From NCBI GenBank assembly GCA_964348665.1, contig CAYGDP010000013.1, forward strand, positions 25,004 through 89,003: a DNA stretch of 64,000 nucleotides, in the 5' to 3' direction. This document shows, piece after piece, positions 1 through 7,890 of this stretch. The first letter of the stretch is position 1, and every line of letters starts with the position of its first letter. Position numbers and translations under genes: made by a program. Under the pieces are notes generated by a model. That model saw only the letters and a list, made by a program, of their open reading frames with translations, was not told where the DNA came from and made no database searches. The DNA comes from CAYGDP01 sp964348665 (lineage in GTDB: Bacteria > Verrucomicrobiota > Verrucomicrobiia > Palsa-1439 > CAYGDP01).

Positions 1-39
1 ACGGGCGCTACGGGGGAATCGTTGACGGGCAGTAGACAT
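1..39 (-). CDS. rnpA: Ribonuclease P protein component, N-terminal fragment (cut by window edge)
   Basis: Only the first 13 codons lie in the window; they read MSTARQRFPRSAR. The basic, Pro-Arg-Ser motif resembles the start of bacterial RnpA proteins, the protein subunit that helps the RNase P RNA cleave tRNA 5' leaders. The assignment rests mainly on position: the ATG is 22 nt downstream of the rpmH stop codon on the same strand, and rpmH-rnpA is one of the most conserved gene pairs in bacteria. The gene continues off the left edge. Confidence 0.75.
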   Translation of the reverse strand, partial: MSTARQRFPRSAR

Positions 40-61
40 GGCAAAGAATGGAGCGATCCAA

Positions 62-199
62 TTAGACGGGTGTGAGACGCCATCGGCCTTTTTTTCGGCG
101 TCGAGCGAGCGTTTCACGGCCGCCTTTGGATTTCATCCGGGCACGGAATCCGTGCTGACGAACGCGGCGGCGTTTCTTGGGCTGGAAGGTGCGTTTCAT
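62..199 (-). CDS. rpmH: 50S ribosomal protein L34
   Basis: Reading the minus strand from the ATG at 199 gives a 45-residue protein starting MKRTFQPKKRRRVRQHGFRA, then RMKSKGGRETLARRRKKGR, and ending with TAA at 62-64. This is the unmistakable L34 pattern (MKRT(F/Y)QP..RR...HGFR.RM.T..GR..L..RR.KGR), and the length is normal for the family (44-46 aa). L34 is a small basic protein of the large ribosomal subunit. It precedes rnpA by 22 nt and is divergent from rpoN. There is no Shine-Dalgarno sequence before the ATG. A good promoter (209-236) puts the transcription start only a few bases upstream, so the message may be almost leaderless. Confidence 0.97.
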   Translation of the reverse strand: MKRTFQPKKRRRVRQHGFRARMKSKGGRETLARRRKKGRWRLTPV

Positions 200-208
200 G
201 AGTGGTGC

Positions 209-236
209 ATCTTAGCGTGAGTCCGTCGTTTGTCAA
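209..236 (-). promoter_or_regulatory. Predicted sigma-70-type promoter of rpmH-rnpA
   Basis: On the minus strand TTGACA (231-236) and TAAGAT (209-214) are separated by 16 nt. The -35 is perfect and the -10 matches consensus in 5 of 6 positions. The -10 ends 9 nt before the rpmH ATG, so initiation about 7 nt downstream would leave a leader of only about 2-4 nt. Confidence 0.6.
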
Positions 237-267
237 GGAAGGCATTTGCCCGAAAGAGCCTTTCCGC

Positions 268-296
268 TTGTCGGACTGGAAAAACGCCATTATATA
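268..296 (+). promoter_or_regulatory. Predicted sigma-70-type promoter of rpoN
   Basis: TTGTCG (268-273) and TATATA (291-296) are 17 nt apart. The -10 ends 11 nt before the ATG at 308, implying a very short or absent leader if 308 is the start, or about 20 nt if the ATG at 323 is used. The region is more AT-rich than its surroundings. Confidence 0.4.
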
Positions 297-307
297 TTGC
301 CAAGACC

Positions 308-1744
308 ATGGCTGGACCAGAAATGATACAATCGCAGCGGCTCGGATTGCAACAGACGCTTTCCCCGCAAATGCAGCAATCGCTCAAAATGCTGCAAGCG
401 CCCTTGCAAGAGCTGCAGACGCTCGTGCGCGAGGAATTGGAAACCAACCCAACCCTCGAAGAAACGGATCCCGAGATGGATCCCGGGGCCAAGAAGGAGG
501 GAGAGGAAAAAGCGGACGGGGACGACCCATCGGAAATGGATTTCGAGAAGGAATTTGAGGTGCTTGCCAAGTTGGACGAAGAATGGCGAGATTATTTTGC
601 CCAGGAAGGGGGTGTGCGGCGGGTCTCGCAGGAGGATGAAGAACGTCGCCAATATTTCATGGACTCCATCGTGCAGCCGGAGTCGTTGGCGGATCACTTG
701 ATTTCCCAATTGCACGCGTTTGGATTGGACGGCAAAGTGGAAGAGCACGCCGAGTTCATCATTGGCAATCTCGATGACCGCGGTTTTTTGCAAACGCCCC
801 TGGAAGAATTGGCGGCGGGATCGGCGAAACCAATCGAGGAATTGCAAGAGGCATTGAAGATCGTGCAAGGTTTGCATCCGGTCGGCGTCGGCGCGCGGGA
901 TTTGCGTGAATGTTTACTTTTGCAACTGGACCGACTGGGGAAGGGGAACGACATCGAGTCGGTCATCGTTCGCGACCACCTGCAATCGCTCGCCGGTAGA
1001 CGGTACGATTTGATCTCCGCCACGTTGCAAATTTTACCGCAACAAGTCCAAGAGGCGGCGGCTTTTATCGCCACGTTGGATCCGCATCCCGGATCGCGAA
1101 TCAGCAGCGAGCCGGACCATTACGTCGTGCCGGATGTTGTTGTTGAGCGGAAGGGGGACGATTATATCGTGATTGTCAATGACGACCAAATTCCCCATCT
1201 TCGCATCAGTGATACCTATAAGCAATTGATGGGGGAGGCGAAACAGACCACGGATGTCAAAGATTACATTCGACAGAAAATTCAGGCGGGTAAGTTTCTC
1301 ATCCGCAGCATTCACCAACGGCAACAAACCATCTCCAATATCGCCACGGAAATCGTTCGTCACCAAAAGGAATTCCTCGATTTCGGGGTTTCACACCTCA
1401 AACCGCTCACCATGGCGCATATCGCAGGTATCGTTGGACTCCATGAAACCACCGTGGGACGTGCAATCGGCGGGAAATACATGCAGACGCCGCGTGGTTT
1501 GTTCGAAATGAAATACTTTTTCACGCCCGGCATCCAAACCGCCAGCGGTCAATCCATCTCCACCACCACCGTCAAGGATATGGTGGCCGAGTTGATCAAG
1601 GCCGAGGACTTAAACAATCCATGGAGCGATCAACAAATCGCCGCCAAATTATCGGAGCAAGGCGTTCCGCTGGCCCGTCGGACTGTTGCCAAGTACAGGG
1701 ACGAATTGAGAATCCTCCCGGCCCACCAGCGGAAACGAGTATGA
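308..1744 (+). CDS. rpoN: RNA polymerase sigma-54 factor
   Basis: Sigma-54 directs RNA polymerase to -24/-12 promoters that need an AAA+ activator for opening. From the ATG at 308 the protein is 478 aa, normal for the family. Region I is present near the N-terminus (RLGLQQTLSPQMQQSLKMLQ), followed by an acidic linker, the core-binding domain, and the helix-turn-helix region around residues 370-400 (MAHIAGIVGLHETTVGRAI followed by QTPRGLFEMKYFF). The C-terminal RpoN box is visible near residue 456 as ARRTVAKYRDEL. A TTG at 230 is in frame, but its extra 26 residues are not family-like, and the ATG at 323 is a second possible start. It is divergent from rpmH and monocistronic as far as can be seen. 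No activator gene is nearby. Confidence 0.95.
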   Translation: MAGPEMIQSQRLGLQQTLSPQMQQSLKMLQAPLQELQTLVREELETNPTLEETDPEMDPGAKKEGEEKADGDDPSEMDFEKEFEVLAKLDEEWRDYFAQEGGVRRVSQEDEERRQYFMDSIVQPESLADHLISQLHAFGLDGKVEEHAEFIIGNLDDRGFLQTPLEELAAGSAKPIEELQEALKIVQGLHPVGVGARDLRECLLLQLDRLGKGNDIESVIVRDHLQSLAGRRYDLISATLQILPQQVQEAAAFIATLDPHPGSRISSEPDHYVVPDVVVERKGDDYIVIVNDDQIPHLRISDTYKQLMGEAKQTTDVKDYIRQKIQAGKFLIRSIHQRQQTISNIATEIVRHQKEFLDFGVSHLKPLTMAHIAGIVGLHETTVGRAIGGKYMQTPRGLFEMKYFFTPGIQTASGQSISTTTVKDMVAELIKAEDLNNPWSDQQIAAKLSEQGVPLARRTVAKYRDELRILPAHQRKRV

Positions 1745-1776
1745 ATCGGGTGTATTTTTTTCAAATGGAATTGCCG

Positions 1777-1805
1777 TTGACATCGGGGTCAATTCCGGCC
1801 ACGAT
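1777..1805 (+). promoter_or_regulatory. Possible promoter upstream of the DUF1080 gene
   Basis: TTGACA (1777-1782) is a perfect -35. With a 17-nt spacer the -10 would be CACGAT (1800-1805), which is weak. The -35 also forms half of a short inverted repeat TTGAC/GTCAA. It sits in the 121-bp gap between rpoN and the next gene. Confidence 0.3.
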
Positions 1806-1865
1806 TCGCCGTCCAAGTCGAGTGTAGATTACAAGCCATACCGCTGGAAGGAGAAGAGAACGATT

Positions 1866-2630
1866 ATGAAAAATGTTGCCATCGCCATTTTGTTTTTTTG
1901 CATCGCCGGAGCCAGTTTTGCGGCGGAAGGGTATGATGACACTCCCTTTCTGCCCGATGGCAAGTGGCGTGTGCATGATAAGAACAGGCCGCGTCCGGAT
2001 GTCGTCAAGCCTCCCACCGCGAGCGAGCAGCCCGCCAAACCACCCGTGGGCGCCATCGTCCTTTTTGATGGTACGGATTTGTCCAAATGGAACGGCAAAT
2101 GGAAGGTTGAGAATGGATACATGGAAATCAACAAGACGGGGGGGGTGTCTACCAAAGAAGGGTTTGGTTCCTGCAAATTGCACATCGAATTCGCCACTCC
2201 AAATCCGCCCTCCGGCAACGGTCAGGGACGAGGCAACAGCGGTGTTTATTTGATGGGCCGCTATGAAATCCAAGTTTTGGATTCTTACCAGAATGAGACC
2301 TATGCCGATGGCCAGTGCGCCTCGGTCTATGGTCAGCACCCGCCACTCGTGAACGCCTGCCGGCCGCCCGGCGAATGGCAGACCTATGACATCACGTTCG
2401 AGGCGCCGACGTTCAAGGATGGCAAAGTTGCAAAGCCCGCCTATGTGACGGTACGTCACAACGGAGTACTGGTGCAAGATCGGACAGAAATCCTGGGCGC
2501 CGGCACGCATCGAAAACTCGCCACTTACCAGCCGCACGGCGATAAAGAACCCATCTCACTCCAAGACCACGGCAACCCCGTGCGATATCGCAATATCTGG
2601 ATTGTTCCCTTGTTGCCAGGTGATAAGTAA
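1866..2630 (+). CDS. Secreted DUF1080 (3-keto-disaccharide hydrolase-like) protein
   Basis: This 254-aa protein has a clear Sec signal peptide (residues 1 to about 19, ending ASFA). Then comes a Pro-rich linker and a DUF1080 domain (about 60-252) with the typical opening VLFDGTDLSKWNGKWKVENG, the central NSGVYLMGRYEIQVLDSY, and the closing NPVRYRNIWIVPL. DUF1080 domains have a concanavalin/LamG-like fold; some are 3-keto-glycoside hydrolases, and many in Planctomycetes and Verrucomicrobia have no assigned substrate. A purine-rich ribosome-binding site (GGAGAAGAG) precedes the ATG. It is probably periplasmic or extracellular and acts on sugars. The substrate cannot be read from the sequence. 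Confidence 0.9.
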   Translation: MKNVAIAILFFCIAGASFAAEGYDDTPFLPDGKWRVHDKNRPRPDVVKPPTASEQPAKPPVGAIVLFDGTDLSKWNGKWKVENGYMEINKTGGVSTKEGFGSCKLHIEFATPNPPSGNGQGRGNSGVYLMGRYEIQVLDSYQNETYADGQCASVYGQHPPLVNACRPPGEWQTYDITFEAPTFKDGKVAKPAYVTVRHNGVLVQDRTEILGAGTHRKLATYQPHGDKEPISLQDHGNPVRYRNIWIVPLLPGDK

Positions 2631-2638
2631 TCCGTCCG

Positions 2639-3409
2639 ATGCATGTGAGAAGAAGGCATTTTGTCACCCGTATCTCGCCTCTGCTGTTGGTGCTGTCGCT
2701 TGTCGCGTCCACCGGTATCGCGTCCGAGGCAGACTGTCGGGCGTGCGGTTTTTGCACTGGAAAAAAAGACATCGCCGACGATATCACCGAGCGGCTCAAT
2801 CGCTACATAGCGCAAGGAAAATCGGCAGAGTGGATTGCCCGGCGCGAGGGCGGCACATCGATCATCCACACTCCCATCGGGCGCTGGGCGAATCGTCATT
2901 CGGAAGCCGTCTCGCCGGATCCCAATATTATCAAATACAAAGGGTCAGGTTTGCCTCAATGCCGGTTTTTCCATAGCTTCGAACGGTCTGTCATGATCAA
3001 CGGAGTTTGTCTCGGCACAGACAAACTTTCACATGTATTTCAGCAAGGATGGGAGTACTATAAAATCTCGGTTCGGGATGGGAAAGGAGATCTTCTTGCC
3101 GAACGCTATGGCGAATGGCTTGAGGGAAAAGAATTAAAAGAAGCGTATGCTACCGATGAATCGTATTTCCGCCAGCAACTCTCCGGTGGTTGGGTCAGTT
3201 ATGGCAGGTATGGTCGTAACGCCAGCGGCGTGATCTCCCATGCGGATTTGGCAGCCAATCGCGCCGGCCTGCAAATGTATAAAGACATTGCCAATGGCCG
3301 GTTCAAAAATTTTTCCGATTACGTGAGCCCCGATTTTTGCGAGGAAGTGAATCTGAACGACTATTCGCCACGCATGAAAAAAATCGTCGAGCGAAACGGG
3401 CGAAAATAA
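2639..3409 (+). CDS. Secreted protein of unknown function
   Basis: 256 aa, starting 8 nt after the DUF1080 gene, so probably co-transcribed with it. It has an N-terminal signal peptide (basic start, hydrophobic core, cleavage near TGIASEA). Mature features include a CxxCGFC cluster near the new N-terminus (residues 35-40), a GTDKLSHVFQQGWEYY segment near residue 125, and a YGxY/GVISHADLAAN segment further on. The DKLSH motif recalls small bacterial proteins with a D-K-x-x-H signature such as YfiM-type lipoproteins, but the match is too short to assign a family. I do not recognise the gene. It may be an enzyme or a cell-envelope protein. Confidence 0.75.
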   Translation: MHVRRRHFVTRISPLLLVLSLVASTGIASEADCRACGFCTGKKDIADDITERLNRYIAQGKSAEWIARREGGTSIIHTPIGRWANRHSEAVSPDPNIIKYKGSGLPQCRFFHSFERSVMINGVCLGTDKLSHVFQQGWEYYKISVRDGKGDLLAERYGEWLEGKELKEAYATDESYFRQQLSGGWVSYGRYGRNASGVISHADLAANRAGLQMYKDIANGRFKNFSDYVSPDFCEEVNLNDYSPRMKKIVERNGRK

Positions 3410-3442
3410 TCGCGCGGGGCGCGAATCCACAGATTAATCCCA

Positions 3443-3471
3443 TTGACGTTCCCTGCCAAGTCGCGTAAAAG
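3443..3471 (+). promoter_or_regulatory. Predicted promoter of malate dehydrogenase gene
   Basis: TTGACG (3443-3448), 17-nt spacer, TAAAAG (3466-3471). The -10 ends 11 nt before the ATG at 3483, the same short spacing seen for rpmH and rpoN. Confidence 0.35.
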
Positions 3472-3482
3472 ACCGCCCACCT

Positions 3483-4415
3483 ATGAAATCGAAAATCGCC
3501 GTTTTTGGAGCAGGATTCGTCGGGGCCACCACCGCGCAGCGCATCGTCGAGCGCGAGTTGGCGGATGTAATGCTGATCGACGCGCCACAGACCGGCGATA
3601 TGCCCAAAGGAAAAGCGCTCGATATGATGGAGAGCGCCTGCCTCGAACGGTTTGACACGAAAATAGAAGGCTCGGTTGACCCTGCCGCCTGCACCGGCTC
3701 GGATGTTATTGTTATCACCGCTGGTGTCGCGCGCAAGCCGGGCATGAGCCGCGATGACCTTCTCAATATCAATGCGGGCATCGTAGGCGGGATCGCCGAG
3801 AATATCAAGAAACACGCGCCCAGCTCGATTGTTATTGTCGTGTCCAATCCGCTGGATGTGATGACGTTTCTCGCTGGCGCAAAACTTGGTTTTGCCAAGA
3901 ACCGCGTCATGGGCATGGCGGGTGTGCTTGATAGCGCTCGGTTCCGGTGTTTTCTGGCGATGGAACTCGGCGTTTCGCATCGTGACGTGGACGCCATGGT
4001 GCTCGGCGGCCACGGCGACGATATGGTGCCGCTCGTGCGTTACTCGACCGTCGGCGGAATCAAAGTCGAAGACCTTCTGCCAAAAGACAAACTGGATGCC
4101 ATCGTCACACGCACCCGCAACGGCGGCGCCGAGATCGTGAATCTTCTCAAAACAGGCTCCGCTTATTACGCGCCCGCGTCTTCGGTTGCCGAAATGGTTG
4201 CCAGCATGTTGCTCGATCAAAAGCGCGTGCTTCCCTGTGCTGCGTGGTGCACGGGACAATACGGCATCCAGGATCAATTTGTCGGCGTCCCGTGCGTCCT
4301 CGGCAAAGATGGCGTGGAGAAAATCATCGAACTGAAACTTTCCGCCGACGAACTAGCTTCCCTGAAAAAGAGCGCCGACCACGTCGCGGAGAGCGTGAAG
4401 AAGTTGAATTTATAA
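3483..4415 (+). CDS. mdh: Malate dehydrogenase, LDH-like type
   Basis: 310 aa; NAD-dependent interconversion of malate and oxaloacetate in the TCA cycle. The N-terminal Rossmann signature is KIAVFGAGFVGATTAQRI. The substrate loop carries GVARKPGMSRDDLL, where the Arg residues bind the dicarboxylate and mark malate rather than lactate specificity. SNPLDVMTFLA and LDSARFR (substrate-binding Arg) follow, and the catalytic His lies in GGHGDDMVP. It resembles the tetrameric LDH-like MDHs found in Chloroflexi, Bacteroidetes and PVC bacteria rather than the E. coli type. An AT-rich promoter lies just upstream. It is separated from mfd by 55 bp and may or may not be co-transcribed with it. Confidence 0.93.
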   Translation: MKSKIAVFGAGFVGATTAQRIVERELADVMLIDAPQTGDMPKGKALDMMESACLERFDTKIEGSVDPAACTGSDVIVITAGVARKPGMSRDDLLNINAGIVGGIAENIKKHAPSSIVIVVSNPLDVMTFLAGAKLGFAKNRVMGMAGVLDSARFRCFLAMELGVSHRDVDAMVLGGHGDDMVPLVRYSTVGGIKVEDLLPKDKLDAIVTRTRNGGAEIVNLLKTGSAYYAPASSVAEMVASMLLDQKRVLPCAAWCTGQYGIQDQFVGVPCVLGKDGVEKIIELKLSADELASLKKSADHVAESVKKLNL

Positions 4416-4470
4416 TTTGGCGATCAGCGTTCAGGAACCAGTCATCCGCTAGGATGTTAGAGTCGGAACG

Positions 4471-7400
4471 TTGAGAGCTGGCGGTTGGAAGTGTTTTGTG
4501 GGCAACGAGGGTCTGTTTGAAGTTGCGCTGGGTTCGTCGGCGATACCCCTGCTTCGTCGGCGGATCGAGGAGGGGGCTTTTTTGCGTCTGGATGGCGTTT
4601 CCTCTCCTGCTCGTCCGTTTCTGGCTGGGATTCTCGCCAAGTTATTTCCCGTCAGGCCAATTCTCGTCGTAACCGATGGACTGAAGTCACAGGAACAATT
4701 CGCGCATGACTTCTCGGCTTATGCGAAGATCGGCGGACTTCCAGAGCCGCTGTTTTTTCCCGCTTGGGAAAATCTGCCACATGACGCCTCCCTCCCAAAT
4801 GTGCAAACCGTATCGGATCGGCTGCAAGTCTTGAAGGCCATTGCGCCCCCAACCCCAAATCCATTCATCCCGCGTTACAATTGTAAAGAATTATCGACCA
4901 ATTCGATTTCGAGAATTGTCACCTCGATTCAAGCGATGATGCAAAAAACGATTGCGGCAATTCATTTGCGAGAGCGCACGCTTTCCCTTGGACGCGCCGG
5001 AGAACTGTCGTTCGATGATTTGCTGGCGCGCCTGGTGGCTCTCGGATTTCAACGTGTGCCAAAGGTCGAGCAAAAGGGGGAGTTCGCTGTTCGCGGCGGG
5101 ATTGTGGACATGTTTCCTCTTGAGACAGACCAACCACTTCGGATTGAACTATTGGGCAATCGAATCGAGTCGTTTCGGTGGTTTGATCCCGTCACTCAAG
5201 TATCGTTTCGGGAAAATGACGATAGTCTTCGCGATACGATTGAAATCTCCGCCGTGAATGAATGGTCGTTCACACGTTCGAACCCCGATCTTGCGGTGTC
5301 GTTTCCTTCGTTATTGCCGCGAGGGACGATCGTATTACTGGATGATCTTAGTCGGATAGAAGATGCTGCGCAGCTTTTTGAAGAACAGTGGAATGAAGGT
5401 GCGCCGTCATGGATTTCCGGAAAGGATTTTTTTGACTCCACGAGAGCGATTCCAGATGGACGAGTGATTTCGATGTCGGATGAAATTTCCTCGCCCGTGG
5501 CTGCGGGAAAGGGTCAGCATGAATGCAGTCTTTGCTCGTTACAGATTTCGTCGCTCGAAGGTTTTCGTGCATGCGGGGAGGGGATGATCGCCGAGGCGCA
5601 GAGGAGACAATTCTTCAATCAAATGGCTGCGTGGAGAAGTGAGGGCTGGGCAGAGTTTGTGTTTTGCAACAATGATGGAGAACGTCGGCGGTTCATGGAG
5701 GTTGTCTCCGACTTGGGGTTAAAAGATTTTAAGCCGCACGTTGCCATCGCCCCCATTTCGGCCGGATTTATTTTCCCCGACGCAAAGGTGGTCGTTGTCA
5801 GCGATGCAGAAGTCTTTGGCCGATCCAAACAAGTGCGCCCCCGCAGACTTCGGTCCGCGACAGTTGCCGGAGTCACGCGGCGAATTGCGGACTACAGCGA
5901 ACTGACTGAAGGCGATTACGTCGTTCATCTGCAGCATGGCATTGGCAAATACCTTGGACTCATCGTGCTTGAGGTTGGAGTTGAACGGATGAGACAGGAA
6001 GTCTTGGCGATCGAGTATAGGCAGATGGACGGCGACACTTCTCCGCCCAAGCTTTACGTGCCGGTGGATCAGGCTCATTTGGTCAGCAAATACGTCGGGT
6101 TTGGAAAGGCGACGCCGGAGTTGGACCGACTCGGAAGCAGTCGTTGGTCTCGCCGGAAAGCGGACGCGGAGCGCGCGGTGCGTGATTTGGCGGGTGGCTT
6201 GCTCGAAATCCAAGCCGCGAGAGCCGCGCTGAAAGGACACGCGTTTGCGCCAGATACATCCTGGCAGCGGGAAATGGAAGCCTCGTTCATTTATGAAGAG
6301 ACGCCGGATCAGGTCACGGCCATCGAAGAAACTAAAACCGACATGGAATCGTCCCGTCCGATGGATCGCCTTCTGTGCGGCGACGTTGGCTACGGCAAGA
6401 CGGAAGTCGCGATTCGCGCGGCATTCAAGGCGGTCATGGATGATAAACAGGTCGCCGTGTTGGTTCCGACGACGATCTTGGCGCAGCAGCATTGGAACAC
6501 ATTTCGGGAACGGATGTCGGCGTATCCAGTGAAAATCGAGATGCTCTCGCGGTTTCGCACGAAGAGCGAACAAAAGAAGGTGATTGGCGAATTGCGCGAA
6601 GGCGCTGTGGACGTTGTCATTGGGACGCATCGTCTTTTGCAAGCGGATATCGCGTTCAAAAACCTTGGGCTTGTGGTGATCGACGAGGAACAGAGATTTG
6701 GCGTGTTGCACAAGGAGAAGTTCAAGCAATTCCGAAAATTAGTGGACGTGCTCACGCTGACGGCCACGCCGATCCCGCGCACGTTGTATCTCTCGCTGAC
6801 GGGTGCGCGCGATATGAGCACCATCGAGACGCCGCCGCATGACCGGTTGCCGGTGCAGACGATCGTGTGTGGATACGACGAGCGAGTGATTCGCGACGCC
6901 ATCCGCCGCGAACTTACCCGGCAAGGCCAAATCTATTTTTTGCACAACCGCGTTCAGAGCATCGAGAAAATGCGCGATCGCATTGTCGATCTCGTACCCG
7001 AAGCACGGGTCGAAATTGGACACGGACAGATGCATGAGGACGAGTTGGAAGAGGTAATGAAGCGATTCATCAATGGCGATGTGGATGTCCTGCTCTGCAC
7101 GACGATTGTCGAAAGCGGCTTGGATATTCCCAATGCCAACACGATTATCATTGATCGCGCCGATCGGTTTGGGCTTTCCGATTTGTATCAACTTCGCGGT
7201 CGCGTTGGTCGATACAAGCATCAAGCCTTCGCGTATTTGCTTCTGCCGCGCCACGCTCGATTGCTCGATACCGCCCGCAAACGCATCACCGCCATCAAGC
7301 AATACGCCCATCTCGGCGCGGGTTTCAAGGTCGCGATGCGCGACCTCGAAATTCGCGGTGCCGGAAATATCCTTGGCGCGGAACAGAGCGGCCACATTGC

Positions 7401-7890
7401 CGCCATCGGATTCGAGTTGTACTGCCAGTTACTCAAAGAGAGCGTCGCGCGGCTCAAAGGCGAAGCCGTAAAACCGCGGCCGGTGGTCGAGATGAAGCTC
7501 GATTTTATCGCATTCGCGTCCGCATCGGTCGCTGACGGCCAAACGCCGGCTCAAATCCCGTTTGCGTACATTGGCGACTCCAAACAGCGGATTGAAATTT
7601 ACCGCAAAATCGCCCAATGCGTCGATCTGTCGGACGTCGACCGGCTTCGACGCGAGATTCGCGACCGGTTCGGACCGCTGCAACCTCCGGTTAAACTCCT
7701 TCTGGACGTGGCGGCGTTAAAAATCTGCTGTGGCACGCTTGGGGTTTCGGTGTTGGAGACGTCGGGCGATAAGATCATGATCCAGCGCGGCGGCGACTAT
7801 ATCATGGTGGATGGCCGCTTTCCGCGCTTGACCGCCAAGCGCGCGACATCTAGAGTGGCCGAAATCCGAAAACTGGTCACTGTATTATGA
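4471..7890 (+). CDS. mfd: Transcription-repair coupling factor
   Basis: About 1139 aa. Mfd displaces RNA polymerase stalled at DNA lesions and recruits UvrA. The order is typical: a UvrB-like N-terminal region; the RNA-polymerase-interacting domain from about residue 480 (EGDYVVHLQHGIGKYLG); then the superfamily-2 translocase with Walker A GDVGYGKT at 637-644 and the DEEQ box at 738-741, plus TATPIPRTLYLSLTGARDMS and QLRGRVGRYKHQAFAYLL; and a C-terminal TRCF domain. The start is uncertain: TTG at 4471, or GTG at 4498, which is preceded by GGAAG at a good distance. The stop overlaps the next start by 4 nt (ATGA), so mfd is translationally coupled to the isomerase gene. Confidence 0.96.
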   Translation: MRAGGWKCFVGNEGLFEVALGSSAIPLLRRRIEEGAFLRLDGVSSPARPFLAGILAKLFPVRPILVVTDGLKSQEQFAHDFSAYAKIGGLPEPLFFPAWENLPHDASLPNVQTVSDRLQVLKAIAPPTPNPFIPRYNCKELSTNSISRIVTSIQAMMQKTIAAIHLRERTLSLGRAGELSFDDLLARLVALGFQRVPKVEQKGEFAVRGGIVDMFPLETDQPLRIELLGNRIESFRWFDPVTQVSFRENDDSLRDTIEISAVNEWSFTRSNPDLAVSFPSLLPRGTIVLLDDLSRIEDAAQLFEEQWNEGAPSWISGKDFFDSTRAIPDGRVISMSDEISSPVAAGKGQHECSLCSLQISSLEGFRACGEGMIAEAQRRQFFNQMAAWRSEGWAEFVFCNNDGERRRFMEVVSDLGLKDFKPHVAIAPISAGFIFPDAKVVVVSDAEVFGRSKQVRPRRLRSATVAGVTRRIADYSELTEGDYVVHLQHGIGKYLGLIVLEVGVERMRQEVLAIEYRQMDGDTSPPKLYVPVDQAHLVSKYVGFGKATPELDRLGSSRWSRRKADAERAVRDLAGGLLEIQAARAALKGHAFAPDTSWQREMEASFIYEETPDQVTAIEETKTDMESSRPMDRLLCGDVGYGKTEVAIRAAFKAVMDDKQVAVLVPTTILAQQHWNTFRERMSAYPVKIEMLSRFRTKSEQKKVIGELREGAVDVVIGTHRLLQADIAFKNLGLVVIDEEQRFGVLHKEKFKQFRKLVDVLTLTATPIPRTLYLSLTGARDMSTIETPPHDRLPVQTIVCGYDERVIRDAIRRELTRQGQIYFLHNRVQSIEKMRDRIVDLVPEARVEIGHGQMHEDELEEVMKRFINGDVDVLLCTTIVESGLDIPNANTIIIDRADRFGLSDLYQLRGRVGRYKHQAFAYLLLPRHARLLDTARKRITAIKQYAHLGAGFKVAMRDLEIRGAGNILGAEQSGHIAAIGFELYCQLLKESVARLKGEAVKPRPVVEMKLDFIAFASASVADGQTPAQIPFAYIGDSKQRIEIYRKIAQCVDLSDVDRLRREIRDRFGPLQPPVKLLLDVAALKICCGTLGVSVLETSGDKIMIQRGGDYIMVDGRFPRLTAKRATSRVAEIRKLVTVL

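Noticed and set aside
38..220. 60-aa plus-strand open frame at the left edge
   Set aside because: Runs antisense to rpmH, which is certain from its L34 sequence.
3303..4277. 324-aa minus-strand open frame
   Set aside because: Antisense to malate dehydrogenase; no ribosome-binding site and no recognisable motif.
5719..6729. 336-aa minus-strand open frame inside mfd
   Set aside because: Antisense to the well-conserved RNA-polymerase-interacting and translocase domains of Mfd; no family resemblance.
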